A stretch of 59,121 nucleotides of DNA, from contig JAIXWZ010000242.1 of assembly GCA_027491035.1 (NCBI GenBank), forward strand, positions 1 through 59,121. The letters are read 5' to 3'. Source of the DNA: Comamonadaceae bacterium. GTDB lineage: Bacteria > Pseudomonadota > Gammaproteobacteria > Burkholderiales > Burkholderiaceae_C. The notes under the pieces were generated by a model. It was not told the DNA's origin, made no database searches, and saw only the letters and a list, made by a program, of their open reading frames with translations. This document shows positions 10,105-18,442 of this stretch, piece after piece. The translations under genes were made by a program, and so were the position numbers. Position 1 is the first letter of the stretch. Every line of letters starts with the position of its first letter.

Positions 10105-10995
10105 ATGCGATCGGAAGCCTTGGCCGCGCTGGCGGCGCTGTGTTGGGCGGTAGGCAGCCTGCTGTCGGCCACTGCAGCCAGCCGCATGGGCGCTTTTGCC
10201 TTCACCCGCTGGCGGCTGTTTTTCGCGCTGACGCTGTTGTGGGCGCTGGCGCTGTGGAGCGGCCAGTGGCGCACGCTGGACCAGCACGCTGTGGTGCTGC
10301 TCGTGATCTCTGGCCTGGTCGGTATTTTCATTGGTGACACGGCCTTGTTCGCCTGCATGAACCGACTCGGGCCGCGCCGCTCGGGCGTGCTTTTTGCCAC
10401 CCATGCCCTGTTTTCGGCCGTGCTGGCCTGGCTGGTTCTTGGTGAAACCCTGTGGGGCTGGACCTTGATGGGCAGCGCCTTGCTGGTCTCGGGTGTGATG
10501 GTGGCCATCACCTGGGGGCGCCGCGCCGATGAGGACCACCGTTGGGAGCAGACCCGAGGCAGTTTGGCGGCCGGCATCGCCCTGGGTTTGGTGGCCGCTG
10601 TAGGCCAATCGGTGGCCACCTTGATGCTCAAACCTCTGATGAGCACTGGCGTCGATGCGGTGGCCGCTTCAGCTTTGCGCACCACGGCCGCCTTTGTGGC
10701 TCATTTGGCCTTGCTATGGGCGGGCCTGCGCCTGGCCCGTGTGCAGCAGCCCTTGACGGCCTCGGTGCTGCTGCACACCTGGGTCAGTGCGGCGGTGGCC
10801 ATGGCCCTGGGCATGACCCTCATCTTGGCGGCGCTGCGCACCGGGCAGGCCAATTTGGTGGGGATTTTTTCTTCGCTCTCGCCGGTGTTGCTGCTGCCGC
10901 TGCTGTGGCTGATTTACCGCCGGCGGCCGGCCTTGGGCGCCTGGATCGGCTCGGCCATGGCGGTGTTGGGTTCGGCCCTCATTTTGGGCCTGTAA
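10105..10995 (+). CDS. DMT-superfamily (EamA-like) membrane transporter
   Basis: A 296-residue inner-membrane protein with about ten hydrophobic segments arranged as two EamA repeats (roughly 5-140 and 155-296). The first has the conserved helix CWAVGSLLSATAASRMGAFAFTRWR; the repeats end in SALLVSGVMVAITW and SAMAVLGSALILGL. Such proteins export metabolites or drugs; the substrate cannot be deduced. ATG 10105 is five bases after the pmbA stop, so the genes are probably cotranscribed; a longer upstream frame overlaps pmbA and is ignored. It converges on yqeY with 21 bases between. Confidence 0.88.
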   Translation: MRSEALAALAALCWAVGSLLSATAASRMGAFAFTRWRLFFALTLLWALALWSGQWRTLDQHAVVLLVISGLVGIFIGDTALFACMNRLGPRRSGVLFATHALFSAVLAWLVLGETLWGWTLMGSALLVSGVMVAITWGRRADEDHRWEQTRGSLAAGIALGLVAAVGQSVATLMLKPLMSTGVDAVAASALRTTAAFVAHLALLWAGLRLARVQQPLTASVLLHTWVSAAVAMALGMTLILAALRTGQANLVGIFSSLSPVLLLPLLWLIYRRRPALGAWIGSAMAVLGSALILGL

Positions 10996-11016
10996 AGGCC
11001 CGATGGCCGGCCGCGC

Positions 11017-11463
11017 TCAGCCGGCCAAGGCCGACTTGACCGCCGCCGAGACCTGGCCCATGTCAGCCTTGCCCGCCAGTTGCGCTTTGACGGCGCCCAT
11101 CACCCGGCCCATGTCGCCCGGCCCCTTGGCGCCCAGGTCTGCCACGATGGCGGCAACGGCTGCGGCGACCTCTTGGGCGCTCATGCGCGCCGGCAGGTAG
11201 GCCTGCAGAACCAGCATCTCGGCCTGCTCTTTGTCGGCCAGGTCATGCCGCTCGGCCTTGCGAAACGCTTCGATGGAGTCTTTGCGCTGCTTGATCAGTT
11301 TGTCGATCACGCCGATGACGGCCGCGTCATCGAGTTCGATGCGTTCGTCCACCTCTTTTTGCTTGAGGGCAGCGAGCAGCAGGCGGATGGTGGCCAGTTT
11401 TTCGGTTTCCCGGGCGCGCATGGCGCTCTTCATGTCTTCGGTGATGCGCGCTTTAAGTTGCAT
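11017..11463 (-). CDS. GatB/YqeY domain protein
   Basis: A 148-residue YqeY-type protein homologous to the C-terminal tail domain of the amidotransferase subunit GatB; it may act on tRNA or charged amidated tRNA, but its role is not established. The block MQLKARITEDMKSAMRARE is the family start, and DMGRVMGAVKAQLAGKADMGQVS is the helical YqeY end. ATG 11463 is chosen because it begins exactly at the family motif. The gene follows rpsU beyond a hairpin terminator, so expression may depend on readthrough. Elsewhere rpsU-yqeY often leads to dnaG-rpoD; here a convergent transporter gene follows instead. Confidence 0.9.
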   Translation of the reverse strand: MQLKARITEDMKSAMRARETEKLATIRLLLAALKQKEVDERIELDDAAVIGVIDKLIKQRKDSIEAFRKAERHDLADKEQAEMLVLQAYLPARMSAQEVAAAVAAIVADLGAKGPGDMGRVMGAVKAQLAGKADMGQVSAAVKSALAG

Positions 11464-11499
11464 GGTGCTTTGGGCCTGTAATGCTTGTGTGGCTTGAAA

Positions 11500-11531
11500 A
11501 GAAAAAACCCGCCGGAGTCTCCTCGAGCGGG
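11500..11531 (-). terminator. rho-independent terminator after rpsU
   Basis: Read on the minus strand, a CCCGC stem arm (11527-11531) pairs with GCGGG (11508-11512) around a loop and is followed directly by a T-rich run (TTTTTTCTTTT). It lies between rpsU and yqeY and would trim most rpsU transcripts while allowing some readthrough into yqeY. Confidence 0.7.
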
Positions 11532-11567
11532 CTTCGATAGGGGCGGGCCCGCTGGGAGCCCGCGGCC

Positions 11568-11780
11568 TCAATAGAGTTTCTTGGGCAACTGCATCGAGCG
11601 GATGCGTTTGTAGTTGCGCTTGACCGCTGCGGCTTTTTTGCGCTTGCGCTCGGAGGTGGGCTTCTCGTAGAACTCACGGGCGCGCAAGTCGGTCAGCAGG
11701 CCGAGCTTTTCGATGGTGCGCTTGAAGCGGCGCAGCGCGACTTCGAACGGTTCGTTGTCTTTTACACGGATGGTGGTCAT
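11568..11780 (-). CDS. rpsU: 30S ribosomal protein S21
   Basis: A 70-residue, strongly basic ribosomal protein of the small subunit, needed for initiation on many mRNAs. The sequence begins [19 protein letters not shown] and continues with the [24 protein letters not shown] block; it ends KKLY, which is normal for betaproteobacterial S21. It is a separate short transcription unit with a likely promoter upstream (11858-11886) and a terminator downstream (11500-11531). Confidence 0.98.
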   Translation of the reverse strand: MTTIRVKDNEPFEVALRRFKRTIEKLGLLTDLRAREFYEKPTSERKRKKAAAVKRNYKRIRSMQLPKKLY

Positions 11781-11857
11781 TCAGAAGGTCCAAAAGGGGC
11801 GCCGCGGGGGAACTGATCAGGATCCTTGTAGGCGCAGGTTTGCTAGCAAAGCTGCGG

Positions 11858-11886
11858 AGTATAGCAGCAGCGCGTTCGGCTGTAGG
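11858..11886 (-). promoter_or_regulatory. candidate sigma-70 promoter of rpsU
   Basis: On the minus strand a TATACT -10 element (11858-11863) stands 17 bases downstream of CCTACA (11881-11886), a weak match to the -35 consensus. This places the start of transcription roughly 65-75 bases before the rpsU ATG. It is a prediction from sequence pattern only. Confidence 0.4.
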
Positions 11887-11896
11887 CGCAGCCGGG

Positions 11897-13126
11897 TCAG
11901 GCGTCGGCACTGCTGCGGCTCAAGGCCATCGCGCAGGCATGGGCGCTGGCCCAGGCCCACTGAAAGTTGTAGCCTCCCAGCCAACCGGTGACATCGACCA
12001 CCTCGCCGATGAAGTAGAGCCCGCTTTGCTTGGACTCCAGGGTTTGCGAGGACAGCTCGCGCGTGTCCACACCGCCGGCCGTGACCTCGGCCTTGCCATA
12101 GCCTTCGGTGCCGCTCGGAAGCAGCTCCCACTGGCTCAGGTCCTGGGCCAGTTTGCCCAGCGCCTTGTCGGGCACGTCGCAGATGGCCTGCTGCAGCTTG
12201 GCGTCAGTCAGCGTCCAGGCTTCGGCCAGGCGTGCGGGCAGATACTGGGCCAGTTCATTGGCCACTTTTCGCCGCGACACCGATTTGGCCGCCAGCAGCG
12301 CCGCTTGCAAAGACTCGCCGCCCGGGCGATGCGGCGTCAGAGCAATGCGTATCGGCAGCCCCGCTTGCCAGTAGCTGGAAATCTGCAGGACGGCCGGGCC
12401 GCTCAAGCCCCGGTGGGTGAAAAGCAGATCCTCTTCAAAGGCTTGTTCACGCGACTTGCCGGCTTTGGCCGAGATGCTCACGCGCACCGGCAGCGCCACA
12501 CCCGCCAGGGCCGGGTAGTCAGGCCACCGACTGCCCTCAAAAACCAGAGGCACAAGGGCAGGGCGTGGTGGGATCACCCGCAAGTCAAATTGGCGCGCAA
12601 TGCGGTAACCCAGGTCACTGGCACCGATCTTGGGGATGGACAGCCCGCCGGTGGCCACCACCAGCTGCCTGGCTTGCACCGGGCCGCGGTCGGTTTGCAA
12701 GCGGTAGAGGCTGTCGACGCAGGCCACATCATGGACGGCGCACGGTTGCCAGCGCTGCACCCGCCCGAGTTCGCACTGAGCAAGCAAGAGATCGATGATG
12801 TCCTGCGCGGAGCGGTCGCAAAACAATTGGCCCTTGTGCTTTTCATGAAACCCGATGCCGTGGCGTTTGAGCAGGTCGACAAAGTCCTGCGGTGTGTAAC
12901 GCGCCAGAGCCGAGCGACAAAAATTCGGGTTCTCGCCCAAAAATTGGGCATGGGTGGTGCCGGTGTTGGTGAAATTGCACCGCCCGCCGCCCGAGATCCG
13001 GATCTTTTCGGCCACTTTGGCACTGTGGTCGATCAGCAAGATACGCAAACCGCGCTGACCGGCCTGGCCCGCGCAAAAAAGACCAGCCGCACCTGCGCCG
13101 ATGACGATGGCGTCGAAGTTCTCCAT
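11897..13126 (-). CDS. NAD(P)/FAD-dependent oxidoreductase, HI0933/YhiN family
   Basis: A 409-residue flavoprotein of the HI0933 (BaiN/YhiN) family with unknown physiological substrate. The Rossmann FAD-binding motif GAGAAG is at 10-15 (DAIVIGAGAAGLFCAG). ISGGGRCNFTN is the family signature, VVATGGLSIPKIGASDLGYRIA follows, and the C-terminus has the second FAD contact (GLYFIGEVVDVTGWLGGYNFQWAWASA). I use ATG 13126 (MENFDAIV); the frame stays open for another 300 bases, but that region consists of repeats and shows no protein similarity. It has no obvious operon partner. Confidence 0.9.
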   Translation of the reverse strand: MENFDAIVIGAGAAGLFCAGQAGQRGLRILLIDHSAKVAEKIRISGGGRCNFTNTGTTHAQFLGENPNFCRSALARYTPQDFVDLLKRHGIGFHEKHKGQLFCDRSAQDIIDLLLAQCELGRVQRWQPCAVHDVACVDSLYRLQTDRGPVQARQLVVATGGLSIPKIGASDLGYRIARQFDLRVIPPRPALVPLVFEGSRWPDYPALAGVALPVRVSISAKAGKSREQAFEEDLLFTHRGLSGPAVLQISSYWQAGLPIRIALTPHRPGGESLQAALLAAKSVSRRKVANELAQYLPARLAEAWTLTDAKLQQAICDVPDKALGKLAQDLSQWELLPSGTEGYGKAEVTAGGVDTRELSSQTLESKQSGLYFIGEVVDVTGWLGGYNFQWAWASAHACAMALSRSSADA

Positions 13127-13157
13127 GAGCCCAGTGTAGGGGGCGTCACGCAGACAA

Positions 13158-13193
13158 ATGGATTGCCACGTCGCTGCGCGACTCGCAATGACG
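13158..13193 (+). repeat. dispersed palindromic repeat copy
   Basis: The copy runs from ATGGATTGCCACG to CTCGCAATGACG with a central GC-rich palindromic part. It has the same ends as the copies at 208-236 and 13292-13358. Confidence 0.65.
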
Positions 13194-13245
13194 CTGGGGT
13201 CTTCGTGATTGGCAAGCTCACGGTGCGACTGCAATGCCAAGGCCG

Positions 13246-13274
13246 CGTCATCGCGAGGCACGAAGCGATCCATG
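13246..13274 (-). repeat. dispersed palindromic repeat copy, inverted
   Basis: The sequence CGTCATCGCGAGGCACGAAG followed by CGATCCATG is the reverse-complement orientation of the neighbouring copies. With the copy at 13158 it could form a large cruciform or hairpin. Confidence 0.6.
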
Positions 13275-13291
13275 GGCGGTTGTGCAAAGAC

Positions 13292-13358
13292 ATGGATTGC
13301 CACGGCCCGCCACGTCGCTTTGCTCCTCGCGGCTAAAGGCCGCGCCTCGCAATGACGG
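13292..13358 (+). repeat. dispersed palindromic repeat copy, long form
   Basis: Begins ATGGATTGCCACG and ends CTCGCAATGACGG, with an enlarged centre (CTCGCGGCTAAAGGCCGCG) that itself contains an inverted repeat CGCGGC/GCCGCG. A degenerate fragment (CTCGCAAAGACGGATTG) follows at about 13373-13389. Confidence 0.6.
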
Positions 13359-13424
13359 ATTTCGGCCGCGCGGCTCGCAAAGACGGATTGGGCCGCGATC
13401 CCGGCGCCACCACTTTGGTATCGC

Positions 13425-13446
13425 ACCTACGAGCCAATACGTAGGT
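13425..13446. promoter_or_regulatory. inverted repeat ACCTACG-N8-CGTAGGT, candidate operator
   Basis: A perfect 7-bp inverted repeat with an 8-base spacer lies 131 bases before the RND adaptor ATG. It is followed at once by AAAACCTAGGG, partly repeating the half site. The symmetry suits a dimeric regulator; no regulator gene is adjacent, so the binding protein is unknown. Confidence 0.4.
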
Positions 13447-13576
13447 AAAACCTAGGGTTAACCCGCCCATCGACTCACGCGCGCTTTGCTTGCTGCTGTT
13501 ACATTGCTAAGCGGTCTAAATGTTTCTTGATTCCCCCGTCCCCGGGGGCAGTTTCTTCTTGTTCCGAGGCGTACAG

Positions 13577-15211
13577 ATGGCTTCCAAAACCGTGATCCGG
13601 GTCTTGTCCGTGGTCTTGATTGCTGCGGTCGGCGGTGGTGCATGGTGGTATCAGAACCGGGCGGGCAAGCCGGCTGCCAATGAGGCGCCGGCCGCTGCTG
13701 CTGCCCCGGGCGCCGCGCCAGCGGCTTCCGGTGCGGGAGCAGGGGCCGCAGCAGGGCCCGCAGCAGGGCCAGGTGCTGGGCGTCCCGGCGGCGCGGGCGG
13801 GCCTGCGGGTGGCGGCAAGCCGGCTGTGGAGGTGGCCACGGTGGAGCAGACCCGTTTGGTCGATGAGGCGCAGTCGGTGGGCAGCTTGCGCTCGCGTCAG
13901 AGCATCACCGTGCGTCCGGAGGTCAGTGGGCGCATCACGCAGGTCAATTTCCGGGATGGACAGCGGGTCAGCCGGGGGCAGCTGCTGGTGCAACTCGACG
14001 ACCAACTGGCCCAGGCGCAGATCAAGCAGGCCGAGGCCGAGCTGTCGATCGCTCGGGCCAACTTCAATCGCAACAAAGAGTTGGTCGAGCAGAACTTCAT
14101 CAGCCGACGAACCCTGGACGAAAGCGCGGCCAATCTGGAGGTGGCCCAGGCCAAGCTGGCCCTGGCGCAGGCCACAGCAGCACGCCTGAAGATCATGGCG
14201 CCGTTTGACGGCACCGTGGGCATTCGTTCCGTCAACCTGGGTGATTACCTCAAGGACGGGGCCGACGTGGTCAATCTGGAGGACATGGATGCGATCTATG
14301 TCGACTACAGGCTGCCTGAGCGGTTTCAGAGCCAGGTCAAGGTGGGCCAGCGGGCACAGATCGATATCGATGCGCTGCCGGGCCGCAAATTCTCAGCCGT
14401 GGTGCTGGCGATTGATCCCTTGATTGACGCCAACGGTCGGTCGGTGGGTGTGCGGGCCTGCATCGACAACCGCAGAATGCAGCTTCGGCCCGGCATGTTC
14501 GCGCGGGTGGCCACTGTGTTTGCCCAGAAGGACAAGGCGCTGGTGATTCCCGAGGAGGCCATCGTGCCGCAGGGCGGGCGGCAGTTCGTCATCCGGCTGA
14601 TTGATGGGCCCGAGGGCAAGGTCAGCCAGCGGGTGGAGGTCAAAGTGGGCTCGCGCAGCCCGGGCAAGGTTGAAATCGTCGACGGTCTGGCCGCCGGCGA
14701 AACCGTGGTCGTGGCTGGCCAACAAAGGCTGCAGCGCGATGGCATGTCCGTGCGTGTGATTGAAGTGGGCGCTCGGCCAGGCGGCCCAGGCGGCCCAGGC
14801 GGCGCAGGCGGCGCAGGCGGCGCAGGCGGCGCAGGCGGCGCAGGCGGCGCAGGCGGCGCAGGCGGCCCCGGTGCGGGTGGTCCAGGCGCAGGCGGCCCCG
14901 GTGCGGGTGGTCCAGGCACAGGCGGCCCAGGTGCGGGTGGTCCAGGCGCAGGCGGCCCAGGTGCAGGCGGCCCAGGTGCAGGTGGCCCAGGTGCAGGTGG
15001 CCCAGGTGCAGGTGGCCCAGGTTCGGGAGCGCGGCCTGGATCGGGCCCGGCGGGTGGTGCGCGGGCGGCTGCGCAAGCGCCTTTGCAGGGGCCGGACCCG
15101 TGTTTGATGGGGGCTTCGGCCTCGGCCGCTCCCGCTGGCGCGCGCGGTGGAGCCGGCGCGCCGGCTGCCCCTGGCGCACCGGCTCGTGCGGCTGGCCGCC
15201 CGCCGGCCTGA
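13577..15211 (+). CDS. RND efflux periplasmic adaptor (membrane fusion protein) with Gly-rich C-terminal tail
   Basis: A 544-residue adaptor that links an RND pump to an outer-membrane channel. Residues 7-25 form an N-terminal membrane anchor (VIRVLSVVLIAAVGGGAWWY). An Ala/Gly/Pro linker follows, then the barrel-sandwich half motif (SITVRPEVSGRITQV), a coiled-coil hairpin (about 150-200) and beta-barrel domain (about 230-395). From about residue 397 the protein becomes nearly pure Gly/Ala/Pro (GGAGGAGG, then GAGGP units), ending at Ala544. Usual adaptors are about 370-400 residues, so roughly 140 residues are extra. ATG 13577 is chosen because it starts the membrane anchor. The pump gene begins 45 bases downstream. 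No regulator or outer-membrane channel gene is adjacent. Confidence 0.9.
   Translation: MASKTVIRVLSVVLIAAVGGGAWWYQNRAGKPAANEAPAAAAAPGAAPAASGAGAGAAAGPAAGPGAGRPGGAGGPAGGGKPAVEVATVEQTRLVDEAQSVGSLRSRQSITVRPEVSGRITQVNFRDGQRVSRGQLLVQLDDQLAQAQIKQAEAELSIARANFNRNKELVEQNFISRRTLDESAANLEVAQAKLALAQATAARLKIMAPFDGTVGIRSVNLGDYLKDGADVVNLEDMDAIYVDYRLPERFQSQVKVGQRAQIDIDALPGRKFSAVVLAIDPLIDANGRSVGVRACIDNRRMQLRPGMFARVATVFAQKDKALVIPEEAIVPQGGRQFVIRLIDGPEGKVSQRVEVKVGSRSPGKVEIVDGLAAGETVVVAGQQRLQRDGMSVRVIEVGARPGGPGGPGGAGGAGGAGGAGGAGGAGGAGGPGAGGPGAGGPGAGGPGTGGPGAGGPGAGGPGAGGPGAGGPGAGGPGAGGPGSGARPGSGPAGGARAAAQAPLQGPDPCLMGASASAAPAGARGGAGAPAAPGAPARAAGRPPA
14780..15021 (+). repeat. in-frame short tandem repeats encoding the Gly/Ala/Pro tail
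   Basis: The first part repeats a 9-base unit (GGCGCAGGC register) at least seven times, and the second part repeats a 15-base unit (GGTGCAGGTGGCCCA and variants). All units are multiples of three, so copy-number change would keep the frame and vary tail length. The coding strand is that of the RND adaptor. Confidence 0.9.
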
Positions 15212-15256
15212 TGGACTCGATTCACTTTTTCAACCTGACTGACAGGATTCAAGACC

Positions 15257-18200
15257 ATGCAGCTGGCTGAAGTCTCCATTCGCCGACCGGTCTTTGCCAC
15301 CGTGCTGTCTTTGCTGATCCTGCTGATCGGCGCAGTCAGCTTTGACCGGCTGACGGTGCGCGAATACCCCAAGATCGATGAGCCGGTGGTCACGGTCAGC
15401 GTGCGCTATCCGGGCGCTTCGGCCGAGGTGATCGAATCGCAGGTCACCAAGCCGTTGGAAGACTCGATTGCCGGCATCGATGCAGTCGATGTGCTGACCT
15501 CGATCAGCCGCGCCGATCAGGCCCAGATCACGGTGCGTTTCAAGCTTGAAAAAGACGCCGACGCTGCTGCGGCCGAGGTGCGCGATCGCACCTCGCGGGT
15601 GCGAAACCGCCTGCCGCAGGCCATTGAAGAGCCGGTGATCGCCAAGGTGGAGGCCGATGCCTTTCCGGTGGTCTGGCTGGCGTTTTCCAGCGAGACCACG
15701 CCGCAGTTGGCGATCAACGACCTGATCAACCGGGTGGTCAAGCCGCGCCTGCAGACCGTCAGCGGTGTGGCCGATGTGCGCATTTTTGGTGAGCGCAAAT
15801 ATGCGATGCGGGTCTGGCTCGACACCGACCGCCTGGCCGGCTACCGGCTGACCACGCAGGACGTGGAAGATGCGATTCGGCGCAGCAACCTGGAGCTGCC
15901 GGCGGGGCGTATCGAGTCGTCGCAGCGCGAGTTCAGCGTCACCTCCCAGACCGATCTGGCGCGCGCCGGGCAGTTTGGCGACATCGTGATCCGCACGGTC
16001 AATGGTTTTCCGGTCAAGATCCGCGACGTGGCACGGGTGCGGGAAGAGCCCGCTGATGAGCGCACCGCAGTGCGGCTCAATGGCAAGCCGTCGCTGTCGG
16101 TCGGCGTGATCCGGCAGGCCACTGCCAACCCGCTCGATCTGTCGCGCGGTGTGCGCGAGATGATGCCCAAGCTGCAGGCCGACCTGCCGGCCGACGTACA
16201 GATTTCGGTGGCCAATGACAACTCGGTCTTCATCGACCGCTCGATCAAGAACGTCTACAAGACCATTGCCGAGGCGGTGGTGCTGGTGGCCCTGGTGATC
16301 TTCGTTTTCCTGCGAACGTTTCGCGCCTCGATCATCCCGATCGTCACCATCCCCGTCAGCCTGGTCGGCACCTTTGCGCTCATGGCGATGGCGGGGTTTA
16401 CCATCAACACCTTGACCTTGCTCGCGCTGGTGCTTGCCATCGGTCTGGTGGTCGACGATGCCATCGTGATGCTTGAGAACATCTACCGCCATATTGAGGA
16501 GGGGATGGATCCGTTTTCAGCGGGCATCAAGGGCGCGCGTGAGATTGGGTTTGCGGTCGTCACCATGACGGCCACGCTGGTGGCGGTGTATGCGCCGCTG
16601 GCTTTCACGCCGGGCCGTACCGGGCGTCTGTTCATCGAGTTCGCGCTGGCTCTGGCCGGGGCTGTCGTGGTGTCGGGCTTCGTGGCTTTGACGCTCACGC
16701 CCATGATGTCGAGCAAGCTGCTGCGCCACAACCCCAAGCCCAACTGGTTTGATCGGGGGATGGAGCGCATCCTCAACTCGATCGCAGGAGGCTATGGGCG
16801 TGTGCTGCGCTGGCTGGTGACGGCGCGGGCCCGCCCGGCCGAAGGGGCCGCCTGGATCACCCGCGCCGGGGCCTGGTTCGTGCAGGCGCGCTGGATCGTG
16901 GTCGGCGTGATGACGCTCAGCGCCGCTGGCATCTTCTGGGTGTTTCCCACCATGAAGTCGGAGCTCGCGCCGCTAGAAGACCGCGGCGTGATTTTGGCCA
17001 ACATCAATGCGCCCGACGGCTCGACCCTGGCTTACACCAACCGCTATGCGCAGGCCATTGAGGCCATGGGGCAGAAGTACCCTGAGTTTGACCGTATCTT
17101 TGCCAATATCGGCAATCCGACCGTGGCTCAGGGCTCGGTGTTCTACCGTGCCGTCGACTGGGACGACCGGCAGCGCACCACGCTGGAAATCGCCCGTGAA
17201 TTGCAACCGCGTTTTGCATCGCTGCCCGGTGTGAGCGCCTTCCCGATCACGCCGCCCTCGCTCGGTCAGGGCTTTCGCGAGCGCCCACTGAGCTTTGTGA
17301 TCCAGACCTCGGCCAGCTACCAGCAGCTCAACCAGGTCACGCGCCAGATGCTCGACGAGATCGCCAAGAACCCCGGCATTGTCTCGCCCGATGTGGATCT
17401 GCGCCTGAACAAGCCGGAGCTGCGCATCGAGGTCGATCGCGATCGCGCGGCCGACCTGGGGGTGGGCATTGATGCGGTGGCCCGTGCCATTGAAACCCTG
17501 CTTGGCGGGCGCAACGTGACGCGTTACAAGCGCGACGCCGATCAGTACGACGTGATCGTGCAAACCCAGGCGTCGGGCCGCAACACGCCCGACGACATCG
17601 ACCGCATTTATGTGCGGGGTCGCAACGAGGCCATGATTCCGCTCTCGGCCCTGGTGAAGGTGCGCGAGACGGTCTCGCCGCGCGAACTCAACCACTTTGG
17701 CCAGCGCCGCTCGGTCACGATCACGGCCAACCTGTCGCCCGATTATTCGCTCGGTGAGGCGCTCAAATTCATGGACGCGACGGCGGCCAAGGTGCTCAAG
17801 ACCGGCTACAGCACCGACTTGGCCGGGACCTCGCGCGAGTTCCGCAATTCGCAAGGCGCGCTGGCCATCGTCTTTGGCCTGGCGCTGATCTTCATCTTTT
17901 TGGTGCTTGCGGCCCAGTTTGAAAGCTTTGTCGATCCGCTGGTGATCATGCTGTCGGTGCCGCTGTCCATGATCGGCGCTTTGCTCGCGCTCAAATGGTC
18001 CGGTGGTTCGCTCAATGTGTATTCGCAGATCGGCCTGATCACGCTGGTCGGTCTGATCACCAAGCACGGCATTTTGATTGTCGAATTCACCAACCAGTTG
18101 CGCATCCAGGGCATGGAGATGACCGACGCGCTGATTCAGGCGGCCACCCAGCGCCTGCGTCCGATCATGATGACCACCGGCGCGATGGTGCTCGGCGCCG

Positions 18201-18415
18201 TGCCGCTGGCCTTGGCCACCGGCGCAGGCGCCGAGAGCCGCATCCAGATCGGATGGGTCATTGTGGGGGGCATGAGCCTAGGCACGGTGCTGACCATCTT
18301 TGTGGTGCCCACCATGTATTCGCTCTTTGCCCGTCAGTCGATTCCGGGTGCTGACACCCGCGAGATGCGTGAGCGGGCGGCGCCCCATGCGCACGATGAA
18401 CTCATCGCCAAATGA
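15257..18415 (+). CDS. efflux RND transporter permease subunit (HAE1 family)
   Basis: A 1052-residue inner-membrane proton antiporter pump, normal length for the AcrB/MexB family. The N-terminus MQLAEVSIRRPVFATVLSLLI is TM1. TM4 holds the proton-relay pair Asp400-Asp401 (GLVVDDAIVMLENIYRH). The large periplasmic loops contain the porter-domain blocks, and a second TM bundle follows (FIFLVLAAQFESFVDPLVIM, GLITKHGILIVEFTNQLR). It probably forms a trimer with the adaptor just upstream, and needs a TolC-like channel encoded elsewhere. Substrate cannot be inferred. Confidence 0.95.
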   Translation: MQLAEVSIRRPVFATVLSLLILLIGAVSFDRLTVREYPKIDEPVVTVSVRYPGASAEVIESQVTKPLEDSIAGIDAVDVLTSISRADQAQITVRFKLEKDADAAAAEVRDRTSRVRNRLPQAIEEPVIAKVEADAFPVVWLAFSSETTPQLAINDLINRVVKPRLQTVSGVADVRIFGERKYAMRVWLDTDRLAGYRLTTQDVEDAIRRSNLELPAGRIESSQREFSVTSQTDLARAGQFGDIVIRTVNGFPVKIRDVARVREEPADERTAVRLNGKPSLSVGVIRQATANPLDLSRGVREMMPKLQADLPADVQISVANDNSVFIDRSIKNVYKTIAEAVVLVALVIFVFLRTFRASIIPIVTIPVSLVGTFALMAMAGFTINTLTLLALVLAIGLVVDDAIVMLENIYRHIEEGMDPFSAGIKGAREIGFAVVTMTATLVAVYAPLAFTPGRTGRLFIEFALALAGAVVVSGFVALTLTPMMSSKLLRHNPKPNWFDRGMERILNSIAGGYGRVLRWLVTARARPAEGAAWITRAGAWFVQARWIVVGVMTLSAAGIFWVFPTMKSELAPLEDRGVILANINAPDGSTLAYTNRYAQAIEAMGQKYPEFDRIFANIGNPTVAQGSVFYRAVDWDDRQRTTLEIARELQPRFASLPGVSAFPITPPSLGQGFRERPLSFVIQTSASYQQLNQVTRQMLDEIAKNPGIVSPDVDLRLNKPELRIEVDRDRAADLGVGIDAVARAIETLLGGRNVTRYKRDADQYDVIVQTQASGRNTPDDIDRIYVRGRNEAMIPLSALVKVRETVSPRELNHFGQRRSVTITANLSPDYSLGEALKFMDATAAKVLKTGYSTDLAGTSREFRNSQGALAIVFGLALIFIFLVLAAQFESFVDPLVIMLSVPLSMIGALLALKWSGGSLNVYSQIGLITLVGLITKHGILIVEFTNQLRIQGMEMTDALIQAATQRLRPIMMTTGAMVLGAVPLALATGAGAESRIQIGWVIVGGMSLGTVLTIFVVPTMYSLFARQSIPGADTREMRERAAPHAHDELIAK

Positions 18416-18442
18416 TGTCTTTTTGATTGATTGGAGTGCTCC

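Larger units (their letters stand above)
13127..13576. other. gene-free spacer with dispersed repeats and a candidate operator
   Basis: This 450-base spacer separates the divergent flavoprotein and RND efflux genes. About 13158-13390 is a patchwork of REP-like copies in both orientations. At 13425-13446 lies a 7-bp inverted repeat that could bind a regulator of the efflux genes. The final 130 bases should hold the RND promoter, but I could not define convincing -35/-10 boxes. I see no convincing small gene. Confidence 0.6.

Noticed and set aside
14780-15021. Regular repeats that could suggest a CRISPR array
   Set aside because: There are no spacers, the units are 9 and 15 bases, and they are in frame with the RND adaptor.
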